Below are positions 1 to 13,400 of a stretch of 64,000 nt of DNA, piece by piece. The stretch is from Anastatus disparis (taxonomy: Eukaryota; Arthropoda; Insecta; Hymenoptera; Eupelmidae). Below the pieces are notes generated by a model. The model ran no database searches, was not told the DNA's origin, and worked only from the letters and a program-made list of their open reading frames with translations. The stretch spans positions 10,289,501 to 10,353,500 of the forward strand of contig JAFFSR010000136.1 of NCBI GenBank assembly GCA_017163975.1, in the 5' to 3' direction. Positions within the stretch are counted from its first letter, which is position 1; each line of letters opens with the position of its first letter. A program made the translations under genes and the position numbers.

Positions 1-162
1 ATATTTTTGATTTGGCAACTAAACAACTTGGTTTTTATAGATACTATGGTTATTATAATTAAATTTTTTTCCCGTATTTAATTGCAACATCAACGTTACA
101 ATGTATTCAATTCAATATCACGCATACGAAACTTATGATGTTACCAAAGAAATCATAAATAC

Positions 163-323
163 ATCCCTGGTAGAAATGTGACCATAAAAAATGGTGTATA
201 TAAAAATTTAAGGTTATTTGTAATAATAATGCAAAAAAATGTCCATAAAATGTTAAAAAAAGCGTTTCCATTTCTACTGGTCATAAAATAGTAATACAAA
301 GCGTTTCAATTTCTACCAGGGAT
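163..323. mobile_element. short MITE with 15-bp terminal inverted repeats
   Basis: The motif ATCCCTGGTAGAAAT at 163-177 recurs as its exact reverse complement at 309-323. The interior repeats related pieces (GTCCATAAAA, TTTCTACTGGTCATAAAA), suggesting nested subterminal repeats. There is no coding capacity. Size and symmetry fit a non-autonomous DNA transposon. I could not identify a convincing target-site duplication, so the family is unknown. Confidence 0.6.
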
Positions 324-1495
324 ATGATGTAATTTATAGATTAAAAGGATATCGTAGTTATCCCCTCCTTATAATATTTTTATTCAAAGTTCATGAGTAA
401 ACGGTGCGTCAAATCATATTCTTTCACTACAGAAAGAAAATTTATAAGATTAATCCTGAGTGCGGACAACTCAAAAAATTTATTAAAATATTACACATAA
501 AAAGTTATGAACAAACATTCAATGTATAGTATTTTGAGGTTAGGTTTATCGAGCTTGATATCTAATTTTCATTCAAAATTCATGAAAAAATAACAAGTCT
601 AAGTGATTTTTTTTTTAACAAGAATGATTGAATTAATGTAGCTTTAGCGCAGACAAGTCATTATATTTGTCCAAATAGTCAATTTAAAGAGATATGAATC
701 AGATAAAAAAAGCCAAAATCGATTCTAACAACTACGACATCCCGTTAATACGACATATTATAATAGTAACTACATTCATTTTTATAATTAAGAAATTAAA
801 ACCAATATAATTATTAATTATTCAGTAACATGCAAAAATTATTATGATTGTTGCAATAAAAAATACCATCAAAATTCAATGGTGAGAAGATAAATAAAAA
901 ATAAACATAATATACTCAAAAGATCAGCACAATATTTATGTTTCACATTAAGATTGATAATCGAACTTAGAAATTTAATAATTTATACACATGTCTCTTT
1001 ATTATCTGCCAAATTTTTTTATAAATTACTTCAATAACAAAAACAAAAACTGCCAGACATCAGGCTCGGGCCGTAAACTTCTCGTTTCGTAAATAAAGCC
1101 TTTTCATACCAGTTGCGAACCGTATTTTTTGCCATGAGAGCCAAGAAAGAGCAATGAAGTTGTGATTTTGGGGTTAGAATGGCAAAAAAAACTTATGGTT
1201 GGGAAATCCAGATTTTTGGTTGTAGCAACTAAAAAATTTAGTTGGGTTTCGCACAAGCAAAGTTTTAGTTAGCATAACTAAAGTCAATAGTTAGTCAACT
1301 CTGATTATATCCACCAAAACTTTTGGCCATAATTTCATTTTATTTTTAAACGACAATCTAATAATTTTTTAACAATATATTCAAATATTTGCATTCATTT
1401 ATTTATTTATGTATTTGTGCATGGCATTCCAGAGTGTATTTTTACTTATCTGTGATATCACTCTTAAAATGCCTTACTCATACAGTATTACTAGC

Positions 1496-2181
1496 AAGGA
1501 GATGAGTATGACTTCTTTAGGTCAATAAGCTTGTTGTAATATGCAGATATGTTTTTATACATAAAATTATGATATAGGCCGCAAGCATTCGGTCTAACGC
1601 TCGATCATTCCAAGATTGTGAACTTTTTGTTAAATTTTTAAATATTTCTTTGAAAAATCATTGTTTACAATAACGAACATTACTCTCGAATGAGAGCTTC
1701 TACGTTCATTCTGCAACATTCTAGCAAAAGTTGAGATTAAATCCATTTGATTATAAAAAAAACGTATTAAAAAATATAGCAATATGAAATACATGAAAAA
1801 AATCCACACAATAATTCAATGAAAATTGAAGCTTAATCTTATGCTAATTTTTATTCCAATTTTTATTCCAATTTTTATTTCCCTATAACTTTTGATCGAG
1901 TTGAGCTTTTTGAATACTTTTTTTTAATCAAAAGAATTTAATTTCAACTTTTACTGGAATGTTGCAGAATGAACTTAGAAGCTCTCATTCAAGAGTGATA
2001 TTCGTTATTATAAACAGTGATTCTTCAAAAAAAATTTTTTTAATTGAACAAAATAGCTCATAATTTTGAAATGATCGAGCGTTAGACCTAATGCTCGCAG
2101 CTTTCTTCATAATTTTATGTGTACAAACATATCTGCAAGCAATAACAATATCCGTGATCCAAAGAAGTCATACTCTCCTTG
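1496..2181. mobile_element. fold-back element, arms of about 280 bp
   Basis: The left arm (about 1496-1778) and right arm (about 1910-2181) are diverged reverse complements. Landmarks are GTATGACTTCTTT near 1506 with its complement near 2163, GGTCTAACGCTCGATCATT near 1591 with its complement near 2072, and GAATGAGAGCTTCTACGTTC near 1689 with a near-complement around 1972-1990. The roughly 130-bp spacer carries three tandem copies of ATTTTTATTCCA. The structure matches a fold-back MITE. It has no coding capacity. Confidence 0.8.
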
Positions 2182-2370
2182 TGGGTTTAAATTATTGACT
2201 ATGATACCATTCATGTGCAATTTAAAAGCTTTGTTAAATTCGTTGTTTTACACACCATCTTTGTATTATAATTACAAATCAATATCTGTTTTCGATCATA
2301 ATTATCCCTTAAAGGTCAGATAATCTTGGAATTTAATTATAAAGCATACTGGATTAATTTGGTTGATGTA

Positions 2371-2563
2371 GAGATCTCAGTGGCTCACTCGGTAGAGTAA
2401 CGAATTCGTAATCTCGAGGTTCCGAGTTCGAATCCCGCTCTCGGCCAATTGATACAAGCACCAATGTACTTTACATGTGCTTTTTCACAAACATATTGAT
2501 GATCTCCGTCGCTAATTAGCATCGCGATGTTAGCATAAATACAGCGACGTTAAATAAAAAAAA
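2371..2563 (+). mobile_element. tRNA-derived SINE copy
   Basis: The head GATCTCAGTGGCTCACTCGG has the layout of a tRNA A box, and GGTTCCGAGTTCGAATCCCG has the layout of a B box. A shared body follows (CAAGCACCAATGTAC, ACATGTGCTTTTTCACAAAC, CTCCGTCGCTAATTAGCATC) and then the tail CAGCGACGTTAAATAAAAA. The same order recurs in about ten other copies in this window, defining the family. The copy is nearly full length. Confidence 0.85.
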
Positions 2564-3400
2564 AATTTATTATTTTACTAGAAATACCTGTAATTTATGG
2601 TTAGTAATGTCCTAATTGTAAAAATTATCAGTTTTTGAATATTTTTTTATTTCATCGACGACATGGCATTTTTTTATTAATTTAAATTTGCAACAAAAAA
2701 TCTTTGGTTCATAAAATACCATAAATTTTTTACGAAGTTATAAATACAAGAGCTATATGTTAAATTTATATACTTTTCTTGATATTTTTTACTAAATTTA
2801 TTTCTATATTTTTATTTAAAGTCGTCGAAGCCACCTTAAAATACGAAAACTATTTACTCAAATTTTCATTTATTTATTTAAAATAACTCGATCAAAATAA
2901 TAAATTTATTATGTTAACATAATCATTTATTAAATATGTACGTACTTTCTAAAGCTGTTTTGTCATATGTATGGAGAAGAAATGATACGTCTAATATATG
3001 ATATTAAAAAAACAAATTCATAATTATTTTAATTTTAATAAGAAAATGTAACTTATTATTTTTAGATTAATTTAAAATGAAATAAAAAAATTTTCCATGC
3101 TGGGATCGATCATAAAACTTAATACTAATTATTTTCTTATTTAAAAAATAATATTTTATAATACGAAATTGTTGTTGTTTTTTCAGTTTACTAAATGACG
3201 TTAAATAATAAATATACTTAATAATTTCTAAACAAATAAAAAAATACTTCGAGTATTATGCGCATATAACAAGAGTAAGCTTATAATATTATAATCTTCG
3301 CACCTTATATAATAAAAAGCCCTAAACATATAATAAGCAAGTTAAAGAAAGTTATATAGGGAGTTACCGAGACCGATTCATGAAGTTCTTCATCTAAGCT

Positions 3401-4682
3401 GGCACGCAAGCAGCTATATTGCGTCCGGTATAAATTATTAATTATTATACATTACAGGTATACTTGTAATGTATCTATACATACAAAGATGCGTTACATA
3501 GACTAAGCTTAAGATTTAAAGTAGTGGAGTCACGGCATTAAAACCCCGTACAGAAATTATTGCGTCTTGCCGCGCCATAAACTTAAAAAGAAAGAAAAAG
3601 AGCCTCAAAAGAAAAGGAAAAAATAAAGGAGAAAGAGTAACAGAGAGAGAGAGCACACACATCAGACATGATTGTATTATATAGAAAGTGGGAGAAGAGA
3701 GCGACCGTCCTCGCAAGCGGTCTTCACCTTGCATCGGTGCGCCAGTCTCGAGTGAACGACCGAGAAACCAACTGGTTTATAATAGAAAATTTTACAAATC
3801 GCACCGGTCTGTGAACCGGTGTTCCACCGTCGTAGCGCGCCTTTCAGCGCAGCTTTTTAATTTTATTTAAAAAAACAAATTTTTTAACTGACAGTAGTTT
3901 TTTCAATTTTTTGCAAAAACAAGGTTTTGTAAAATTATGAAAATTTTTAATTCATGTTAGAAAGTTTTGGTGAATGTGGGACCAAATTTCGTGGTTAATA
4001 TAATATGGAGCCGGAGGACAATTAAAAAGTGACAATAATTGGTGAACAAAGTGATTAAAAACCTAAATAGAATAAGAGACGCGAAAGAAAAACATATTGT
4101 TTGGAACATTGGACCCCATGCTCGTCTGCTCTCCGTGAGTGTGTGTGTATGTGTGTGTATACGTAAAAGTGGGTCAGTCACGGCACAAGTCGCAAGAGTC
4201 AAGAAATACATTACACGAGAGAAGAAGAAAACGAAGAAGAAGTGAAAAAAGAAAAAAAAAAGAAAAGAGAGAAAGGGATATCATAAGAAGAAAAAAAAAG
4301 GAGGACGATGACGATGGCCAAGTTCCATCGTCGGCGAGTCCGTTGCTCCGATTCTTAAAATAATATTACATATATCTATAAACTGCAACTCCTTATGTGC
4401 AGCCTTGGCCATCAAAATGGCGTCGTCCTTCGGTTAGAATAGATCGCCCCCGCGGTCACGAGGTCTACCTCTTTAAAAAAACAATATATACATATAGCGT
4501 ATATATAACTATCTTACCCTATCACCCAAAAAAATTATTTTTTTTTAAATTTGAACAATTGATCCATAACAAAAAAGAAGAGAAAGAAAAGCTTGGTTAG
4601 ATTATATGAAAGCTTATAGAGGCCCGTAAGTTGGGCGCTCTTTTAAAAACACACAAGAGAAAAAAATACAAATCTGTCGGTC
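3401..4682 (+). promoter_or_regulatory. probable promoter and 5' UTR region of the SEA/EGF gene
   Basis: This stretch precedes the signal-peptide exon. It contains a local rise in GC content at about 3690-3850 and 4300-4460, in contrast to the AT-rich surroundings, plus a TG-rich microsatellite near 4135-4165. A transcription start and 5' UTR are expected here, possibly with a non-coding 5' exon. No TATA box or initiator can be assigned with confidence. Confidence 0.35.
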
Positions 4683-4743
4683 ATGGCGGGGCCAAAATTA
4701 GCTTCCGTCTTACTGACCGTGGCGGTATTCCTCTGTATAACTG
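4683..4743 (+). CDS. coding exon 1 of the SEA/EGF gene: signal peptide exon
   Basis: This 61-nt exon starts at an ATG and encodes MAGPKLASVLLTVAVFLCIT plus one base, then the donor GGTAAGTA. Its hydrophobic core and short basic start are typical of a secretory signal. It joins in frame to the exon at 25985, giving ITEIFAIQND, where cleavage after the Ala is plausible. The remaining exons carry an ectodomain and transmembrane helix, so a signal peptide is needed, which supports this start despite the 21-kb gap. Confidence 0.8.
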
Positions 4744-7700
4744 GTAAGTATTTTTATTGTTTTATTCTTCTTGGAAACTCGTTCATGGGAAATCATTGAG
4801 TTTTAGTAAAAGATATAGAAGTGTTTTTTTACGAGGAGGAGTTTATTATACGGTGCGCGCTTCGCTTCAAGGATTTTGATAGGTGATCGCGGGAGGTTCG
4901 CGAACCGTTCCTTCAAATGTTAATGCTTAATCGCCTTGTTTTTTTTCTACCTTTTTTTAATTTTATTAAAATTCAAACGCTAGCACTTGATGCTTTTATT
5001 ACTGCAAAGTATACCTACAATTTATTAATACAGTTCATTCTCAATATTGTTTTGAAGAAACATGAAGATACAGTACTTGAATGTTTTTATAATAAATAAC
5101 AGTAAAGACAAATAAATAATTCTTGTAAAGTAAGTTAAAAAATGATATATATACATTTGATATTTATGATATTTTTCATAAAAATTTTCAAATATATACA
5201 ATTATAATTTATTAATTACGAATCAGCATAACTTATTATTAAGATATGATATGAACTTTTGTTTACAACCTTACTATACGCTATATCAAGATAGATTGAT
5301 TGCTTTTTAAATAATCAAGATTAACAATACTCTAATTGTAATTGATAATTTATTAGTATAATTATTTTCATTTTTAATAAAAAATAATTATTTTATTAAT
5401 TATAGTAAATCTGACGGATTATAAATCGTTGGATTGATAAAGTTGTTATTTAATTACAGCGTAGAAGCAACCGTTCGTTAGATATTAATCGATCCAGATA
5501 CTAACGGTTTTCAATATGGAACGTATATACAACTGATCAAATATGATTTAAGACGAAAGTTTTTAAAGAAACCTTTTTTTTCGAAATACAGTTAAAAAAA
5601 TACAATTAACCTTGTTTTATCGCGTTCTAATCATTTTATTTTATTTCAAATGCAAACGTTTTTATTTTAATCTTAAGCATAACGTTAATCTTGCATTAAA
5701 TTTAGTGCATCAATGATTTTTAAATAAGCAACATAAACCTTTACTTTTTAATAAACAACAAAAGTTACTTTATTCATTTGTTGCAACAATAATTAATTTT
5801 TTAATATAAATTCATGAATGCATCAATTTATAATAATTGCAACATGCCACTTCACTCTTTTTTAATACCAATAAATTTGGATGTAATAAAACTCGTTAAA
5901 CGCCAAAAGAAAGTTCTACTTAAAAGAAAGAACAGTAAAAAAACTATAGTTACAGTAAAAATTGCATCTGCCTTTTTTTCATGTAAAATCTTGATTGCAC
6001 TAAAGCAACAAAGTAGAAAGGTAACAGAGTGTTAATTTTCTGAAAAACAAAAGAAAAATCATTACGAGATCACATCGTAAAATTTTAAAAATTCAAAACC
6101 ACACAAACTTTCTTAGAAGCAAGTTAAATATTCCTTCGGATGGTTCTTGTTTTTTTACAAGTGATTCGAATGCCAGCATCGCACATCACCTACTTTGCAA
6201 AAAATAAAGGAGAGAAAAAATAATACCGAGGCGCTCTTTTCGCAGAGATATGAACGCTTTATGTACCATTATACACTCCTCGAGCAGAGTGTATACCTTT
6301 AGGTTAATAATTTCGTTCGAAAAGAAATGTACTTTTTCGTATGTAATACTGGAAAATTAACGGCGCGCTTTATAATTTGGTAGCTCTTCTTGCTATATAA
6401 AAAGAAAAAAAAATATATGAAGTATCTTATAGACCGTAGTCGACCCGGATTTCATCGTCATCATCGTCGTGGCATTTTATAAGTCACTACTTTCTCATGT
6501 GTGTATGCGGAAAAATCATATTTCTTATTTTTTTTTTTTTTTAACTTCTCGCACATACCAGTTAAGAACAATACGTTTTATTAATGTGTGGTATACCTAC
6601 ATGCGAGTCGATAATTACCACAAAAACGGATATTGAAGAAATACGTATCGCCAGATGTTCTATTTAGTTTATATTAGTGTTACACTTTTACTTATATTTA
6701 CCGATCTGGTAATATATGTAATTTACGTAATTTAGAGCTTCGAGCTGTATTTCTTCTTCTTCTTTTTTTTCAATTCAATAGTTTCTCTTTACTTTATATC
6801 AATCTTATCAATTTTCATTCCAAGTAAATTTTATACACTATTTTAATGCTATTAATTAACAAAATAATAAATAAAATTATAATGTAATTATTGATAAAGA
6901 AAATTTTCTTTCAACTTAAACGAAGTATGATTATAAATAGGTCTGACATATAAAAACAAAATCTTATTCTTTATCACTGTGATATGCAAATGCTACCCAT
7001 TTTATAAATTCCAATAGCGAAAGATTTTTTAAAAATCTCTAATTATCATTAAAATAATAGTGAACTGAACTATCCTTACAGCTATTTTAAAACTGACCAA
7101 ATTGTATATCGTAACAGCATATCTCAATTAACGCTAATTAGGCTTGGTGCATAATTTGTTTATATTTGCATAAATGTTGAATTTCTCGCAAAGAAAAAGA
7201 AGAAGAAAAAATTGTTGTATCTTTATATCTCCGCTACTAATTCAAAAGCCTAACCGTGACCACTGTGCAGAACCAATTTCATTATTTTCTTTTTATAATT
7301 TTATACTGTTAGCGTGTTAAATTAAATATTTATTTAATTCTTATTTATCAACATCAATTTCTAGATGAATTTCACGTAAAAAATCATGGTTGTCATTGGA
7401 AATTACTTTACTATGCAAATCACAAATACAGTAATATTTCAACTATTATAATCTGCTTACCATAAATTTTAAAAATGACCCTGAATCAATCAGCATGATA
7501 AATTACTCAACAAAACAGAATAAAATAAAATATAATTTTCTTCAAAAAGATTTATCATTCTAATGAAAATGTTGCAATAAAAATGCACGGCTACCATTCA
7601 GGATATAACGCACAAAGAAAACTTGTTTATGTTGGTTTTTAAAACGCTTCGCAGACGAATATAACGAGTGTCGCTTTGGAGAAAGCAAAATAAATTTTGC

Positions 7701-10449
7701 ATGACGAAAGTACACTATATGTATAACTATATATACTCGTAGGTTTAAGCTGTAACGATGCGCACACATGCTAAGGAAAAACTATATGCGCTTTTACGAG
7801 ATTGTGCTCACCCGCATACGTATATATATATATATAGCTCATATATATTAGATGATAAGAGTGCGTTGTTCTATTTTTAAAAAAGTGTTTTCTTTTTATT
7901 TTTTTTTGCTTAGGTATATTTCGTAGGTATTAAACTACACCTGAGAAAACTAGAAATTATTGATTCTAGAATTTTTTTAGGTCACATTGAATATGTACCA
8001 ATTTGATAAGTGGTGCAAATGTTTGATGATTTGTTCTGTTCTTTATTTTTACAAGAGAAATCGTTGATAGATTTAATGCTAGTTTAGAAATGGACTCGAT
8101 ATGTCAAGAAATTTTCATTTGTTCTTTTTAAAGTAATTAGTCTAGCGATACTGGGAATAGATTTTATGATGTGTTGTAATATATAAAGCCTTTTTAATTA
8201 TTAGTTATTCAATAATACTGAAATTTTGTATCTTTGGTATGTTAATAATGTTTTAATTTTCCCAGCTATCATTAAATTTTAATTGTACAAAAATAGTTTA
8301 CATAACACATGTCATTCTATCATTTATTGTTTTATACATTACTAAAAACGTGATTAAAAATAGGGTCTGAAGAAAACTGTTTCGTTTGCTACTTTTTTCT
8401 TGTTTATTATAATTTAAATATTGGTCAATGATATAGTTTTTTTATTATATTAGTCAAAACAACTGATTGACAAATTAAAATAAATAAATAAATTATACAA
8501 AAGCTATTGTATCATGACGACATTTCGATTATTACATTGTCATCTTCAAATCATAACATTTAAAGTTTGTATAGAAAAATTAATTTATGTTCAACAAATA
8601 TTTACGTTGTGTGAACACGTTTTTTTTAATTGTGAGAGTTCTGTTTAAAATTTTAACAAATAAAATAAAACAATATGAAAAATACAGGATGTACTAAGCA
8701 GCATAAATATATCAACGAAGCAAACTCTTTTTAATACTTATATATTGTGTGTGAGAGGTCTAAAGTGGCTCAGTCGTTAGAGCGATGGATTCGTAATCTC
8801 GAGGTCTCGAGTTCAAATCAAGCTTTCGGCCGTATTATACAAGCACCGCTGTACGTTACATGTGCTATGTTCACAAACACCCTGACGACCTCCGTCGCTG
8901 ATTATCATCGCAAAGAGATCATAAATACAGCGATGTTAAATAAAATGAACTTTTCTCTGATTTCTTGTGATCTTCGTCTGGTTCATAACACAGAACATTC
9001 TGTGCTATATTAACGAGTGTTTCAAAATTTTTTTTTCCATCAATTTTCTTTTTTAACTGCAGATCTATCTTCCATAACTAAAAATGCATCTTTTTCTCTC
9101 TAAAGTTTTCTTCTAATCCTCGTAAATATTCGCATTTGAAAAAAACGTGTTTTTTAACAAAAATTACTATAACTTTAGTAAAAAATGAAAAAAAAAACAA
9201 ATGCTTTATTCCTCATTTTAAAGCTAAATAAATACTCTTTCAAAACCCGTGGATTTTTTTGAGCTATGATTATTGGATCTTAATCGGCATCGGGTTGAAG
9301 AGACAAATTTTTTTGTTTAATTTTATCTGTCTTAACTGTTATAAAAAACTTAAATTTAAATTTTTTCAAGTCTTAAGTGGTGTTTTTAGAAGGTTTCTAC
9401 TTGCTCTTTTGAATGTTGTTAGATTTTTTGAGCTACGATTTTTTGCTGCTGTGCAATTAAACTTTTAAGTTCTTGCGATTTTTGTTTTAAATATGCAAAA
9501 ACACGTGAAGCCAAGTGTATATATTTAAAATTCCTATTTCAATGTAATAAAATAATCAAGAACACGTTAAATTTTATTATGTTTTTTATCAATATATTCG
9601 AAAAAATATAGCAAATACGCTCAAGTATTTGAATCTTCTAACGTTATACAGTTTAAAATAAATACGATACAAAATTAATAAAAAGTCAAATTTTTCGTAC
9701 TTTGATCAACTAATTTTAGTTTGTATTCATTACATTTCCACAGTAATGATTTATGCAAAAAAAAAATATTACAAATGACTATGCAAAACCTATAGGATCT
9801 GTCGAAATCAAGATGTGTCATACGTTAAAAATTTATCCAGCATAAATTTGAATATTCATCAGCATAATATGAAGTTCCTAAAACAGTTTTTTTTCTCAAA
9901 AGCATCTTTAGAAACGTTTGTTATAATTGAACCACAATAGTTTATTTAAATTCAGGGAAAGTTTTATTTTAAATTATTTTTCTTTTTTATAAACACTCTT
10001 CTATTCTTAATAAAAAAATAATACACTTTTCATGTACATACGACATTTTAAGATAGAAGATTTGCTAAAATTAGCATAAAAAATCATGTAAAATATTTCT
10101 CTTAACATAAAAAGAAAAAGTTAGAAGCCAAAAAGCTAATGCTAAGTCATCTCGAATGAAGCGTAGGTGAGAAAGTTTATATATAGTTATTCGAAATCAG
10201 TCGATTAGCATCGGTGAGCGTTTTTTTCACTCTAATAATACGGGCCTGGTATACACAAACAAACGCAAATGAAATTGGTGTGCGTATATATACCAAAGTA
10301 AAAATTTCGTCATCATAAGACTTTCGCTTGCTCGCTCGTTGTTTGCGCTGTGAGAAAGTGTCGCACTACCACCAGATCATCAAGCCAAGCCATTTTTGCT
10401 TTCCTACAATCAAGTATAATGAGTCCACACGAAACAACCCAAGCGAACA

Positions 10450-10481
<32 letters not shown>

Positions 10482-13400
10482 CTAATGTGTATATGTATAC
10501 ATATATGATTGTAAAACATATACGTCACGAGAGTTGCGAGATTCTGTGGTTTTACTCGAAAACTTTTCACTTCATGTTGAACGGATATCTTTTTCGTTTT
10601 CTTTCTTTTCTTTCAATGTGAGCACATCTGCATGCGAATGAAATTTACGTAACAAGGAGTTAAGTGGTTATTCTCGTCATCGATGATGATTCACTAAATT
10701 TTACCTTGCTTACGTACTTCCGTTTATTTTTATGTTGTACCATCCTTCCATCTTATTGAATAACTTACAAAATTTATGTGATATTTATCAAATTTCTAAT
10801 AGATCTGTAGTTTAACTACTAATGTTTGCTTCAAGAAAAAAATGCTTATTGAGTGAAAATTATATAAAAATTTGGAATATGATCAATATTTATTTTTTTT
10901 TATTCAAATTTTTATAAAGCACATAAATTTTCTTTGGCTTCGATGTTTCATCTACTGTATAACTCAAAATGAACTTATGGATAATTCAAAAGAGTAAAAG
11001 AAAGTTTTGGAATATACGGGTTATATGTATAAATACATTGAAATAATCGGTGAGAGTTTTTATTCTTGCGATCCAAATGTGACTGCGTTATTTAGAGGAA
11101 TAAAAAAATTTTCGAAAATTGAAAGTGAATCTTCGTATTTATTCAAACAGTGGTTTAACTGATATTGATGTAACAAGTTTATAAAATCAATATTGAGATA
11201 TGAATTATTATCGATAGTTATTAAAGCTTTGGCATTATAATGTCTACGTTTCATTAGAAAGTAAATCATTTTAGTTCATAACCATTTAAAGAGTAGGTAT
11301 CACCTAATAGATGACCACATCTATAACCGTACGGCTATTTATTGAATGAAACTGATAACTGCAAATGGAAATAATTATCTTAACTTATTGCGTTTTCGAA
11401 AAGAAAAAATTTGTTTTCCATAATAGTTTATAAGCTGTTTTTTTAAACTAATTATAAATCGTTTTCAGAATTTGCCCTAGTAACAAGGTTAATGGGAAAT
11501 CTAAAGTTATTTTAATTATCTTGAAATATGTAGTGTTTGTAAATAATATTATACCTGATAACGTATTAAAATTCCAGTAGTATATGTACAGTTTGGAATT
11601 CGAAATATTTTTTCATAGCTGCAAGCTTTAATAATGAACCTTATAAAAAGTTCACGATAAAAGGTATTCAATCGATTATAATTTAAAAGGTTATTAAAAA
11701 TATTATTTAAAATGATACCATTGAAATAAATTAACTGTTTAGTTTTTTCATTGTTGGAGTTTTATTTTTTAAATTAAAGTTTTTCGAACACTTAAAAAAT
11801 AGTGGTAATTTTTATTACTTCATGTTTCAATCCGTTTTTATCTTATTTAATAAAATATAATCTGTAAACTTTTAAAGAAATTTGGATAATTTCAATTGCT
11901 ATAAAAATTTGAAATCCCAGGAAGGACTTACGAATTCTGTTTCTGAGCACCACAAGCTCTTAAAATTATGTTTACGATTCTTCTGATTCTTTCTTGATAT
12001 TTAGGCATAGCATAAAATTTTTTTATAGTTCAGTAAATTATACTTATAAATTATCAAGCAGACGCGAAATTGCAAATCATTACAAGATTTTCTCTATAAA
12101 CAGAGAAATCTTCCAACTTTTTTTCAAACTAATATCAAAGTAAAAACGTTCGTTCTATATGCAGTAAAAAATATAAGTAAGTCATTCTGACGTAAAATTC
12201 ACCATTTTCACCGTTTAAAGAAATTGGAAGAAGAGCATGTACATCAATCATAAACATCCTATTATCAATCATTGCAAAAATTAATATATGAAAAACTAAA
12301 AAAGGAAAATCTTTAACTAAAAAATAAAATTTAACGAATCCATTAAAAATTTAATTAAATCGGTATAACCCTTGTCTATTTATGTTTAGAAAATCTTCTC
12401 CGACGTTACGGTAATAAAGCATCGCTCTTATCCTTTCAACTAAACAACCTATGATTATCGCTATTATTGCCATTTCACCTTCTAGAATCATATCACGCAA
12501 CAATAATTTAAGTTATAAACTTTTTCCTATAATAATAATAACTATCCCAGCTCTTTTTTTATCATTATACTAATGAGCAATTGGTGAAAAAAGAGAGGGA
12601 AGGAATGGTAGGTGAGAAAAAATGAATATATACATGTATATATGTATAAAGTACATATCACACACATGGTCATGAAAAGAAAAAGGACGGTGCTTGGTGC
12701 GGCACTTGTGCACGCTTGGAAAGAATGAATATTGGGCTGGAATGGAGTCCCGTTAAGTCTGCCGTTACCGCCTTGGAGGCGAAGAGTGCTCTGCTATATA
12801 CGTGTTTTCTAAAGGAGACAGACACGCTATACGCACCGTATATATATACACATCTGTACACCTATATATCCTACCTTATATATACACCTTGCCCCACAGC
12901 CGCTTTTATAATACTTTAGCGACTGATCGTGTCTTGACTCTTATAGCTCCAGGGCTAGTCCTCGTACTTACTTTTCTTCTTCTTCTTCTTCTTCTTCGTC
13001 TTATTCGTTTTCTTCATTCTTTTTACACTTATATGTTAAGGTTACTTTCCACCGTTCTCTCATATTTTTTTTCATATTCCTGCTTTTATTGGTTTCTCTA
13101 AACTAGGAAAATTATGGTTTTAACGGAATTTGGCTGAAATTAAAAAAAAAATTTTTGTGAAATATTGATAATTTGATGTTACTATTATTATTTTCATCAA
13201 TTTACAGAATTAAAAAATTAAAATTAAATAAGATACTTCTAATTTATGTATTTTTATTTTGTTTGTACATTTAAAAGTCATGGTGTTGAAATGAAACTTG
13301 AAAATATATTTAAAAGTCATATCTCACTACTTGTAATTATTTTTAATTTTCCACACATCTCATTATTTCGAGTAATTTTTTATTTTGTCATAATGTGCAA

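Larger units (their letters stand above)
1..3400. other. gene-free, repeat-bearing 5' flank
   Basis: No open reading frame with recognisable protein content was found here. The stretch holds a small MITE (163-323), a long fold-back element (1496-2181) and one SINE copy (2371-2563), each listed separately. The remainder is AT-rich sequence with no structure I could assign. It lies upstream of the large SEA/EGF gene and may carry distant control elements, but nothing in the sequence demonstrates this. Confidence 0.6.

Noticed and set aside
2371..2445. Possible tRNA gene (and the equivalent parts of the other SINE copies)
   Set aside because: A and B box-like sequences are present, but the acceptor stem does not pair, the anticodon stem is poor, and the same unit continues into a shared body and tail in all copies. 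It is a SINE head, not a functional tRNA.
8747..9013. 88-codon open frame
   Set aside because: It runs across a SINE copy. Its protein is only the translation of the repeat, and similar frames occur over other copies.
10313..10621. Overlapping open frames on both strands around the (AT)n run
   Set aside because: They translate the microsatellite as Tyr/Ile runs. Both strands being open at the same place is typical of simple repeats.
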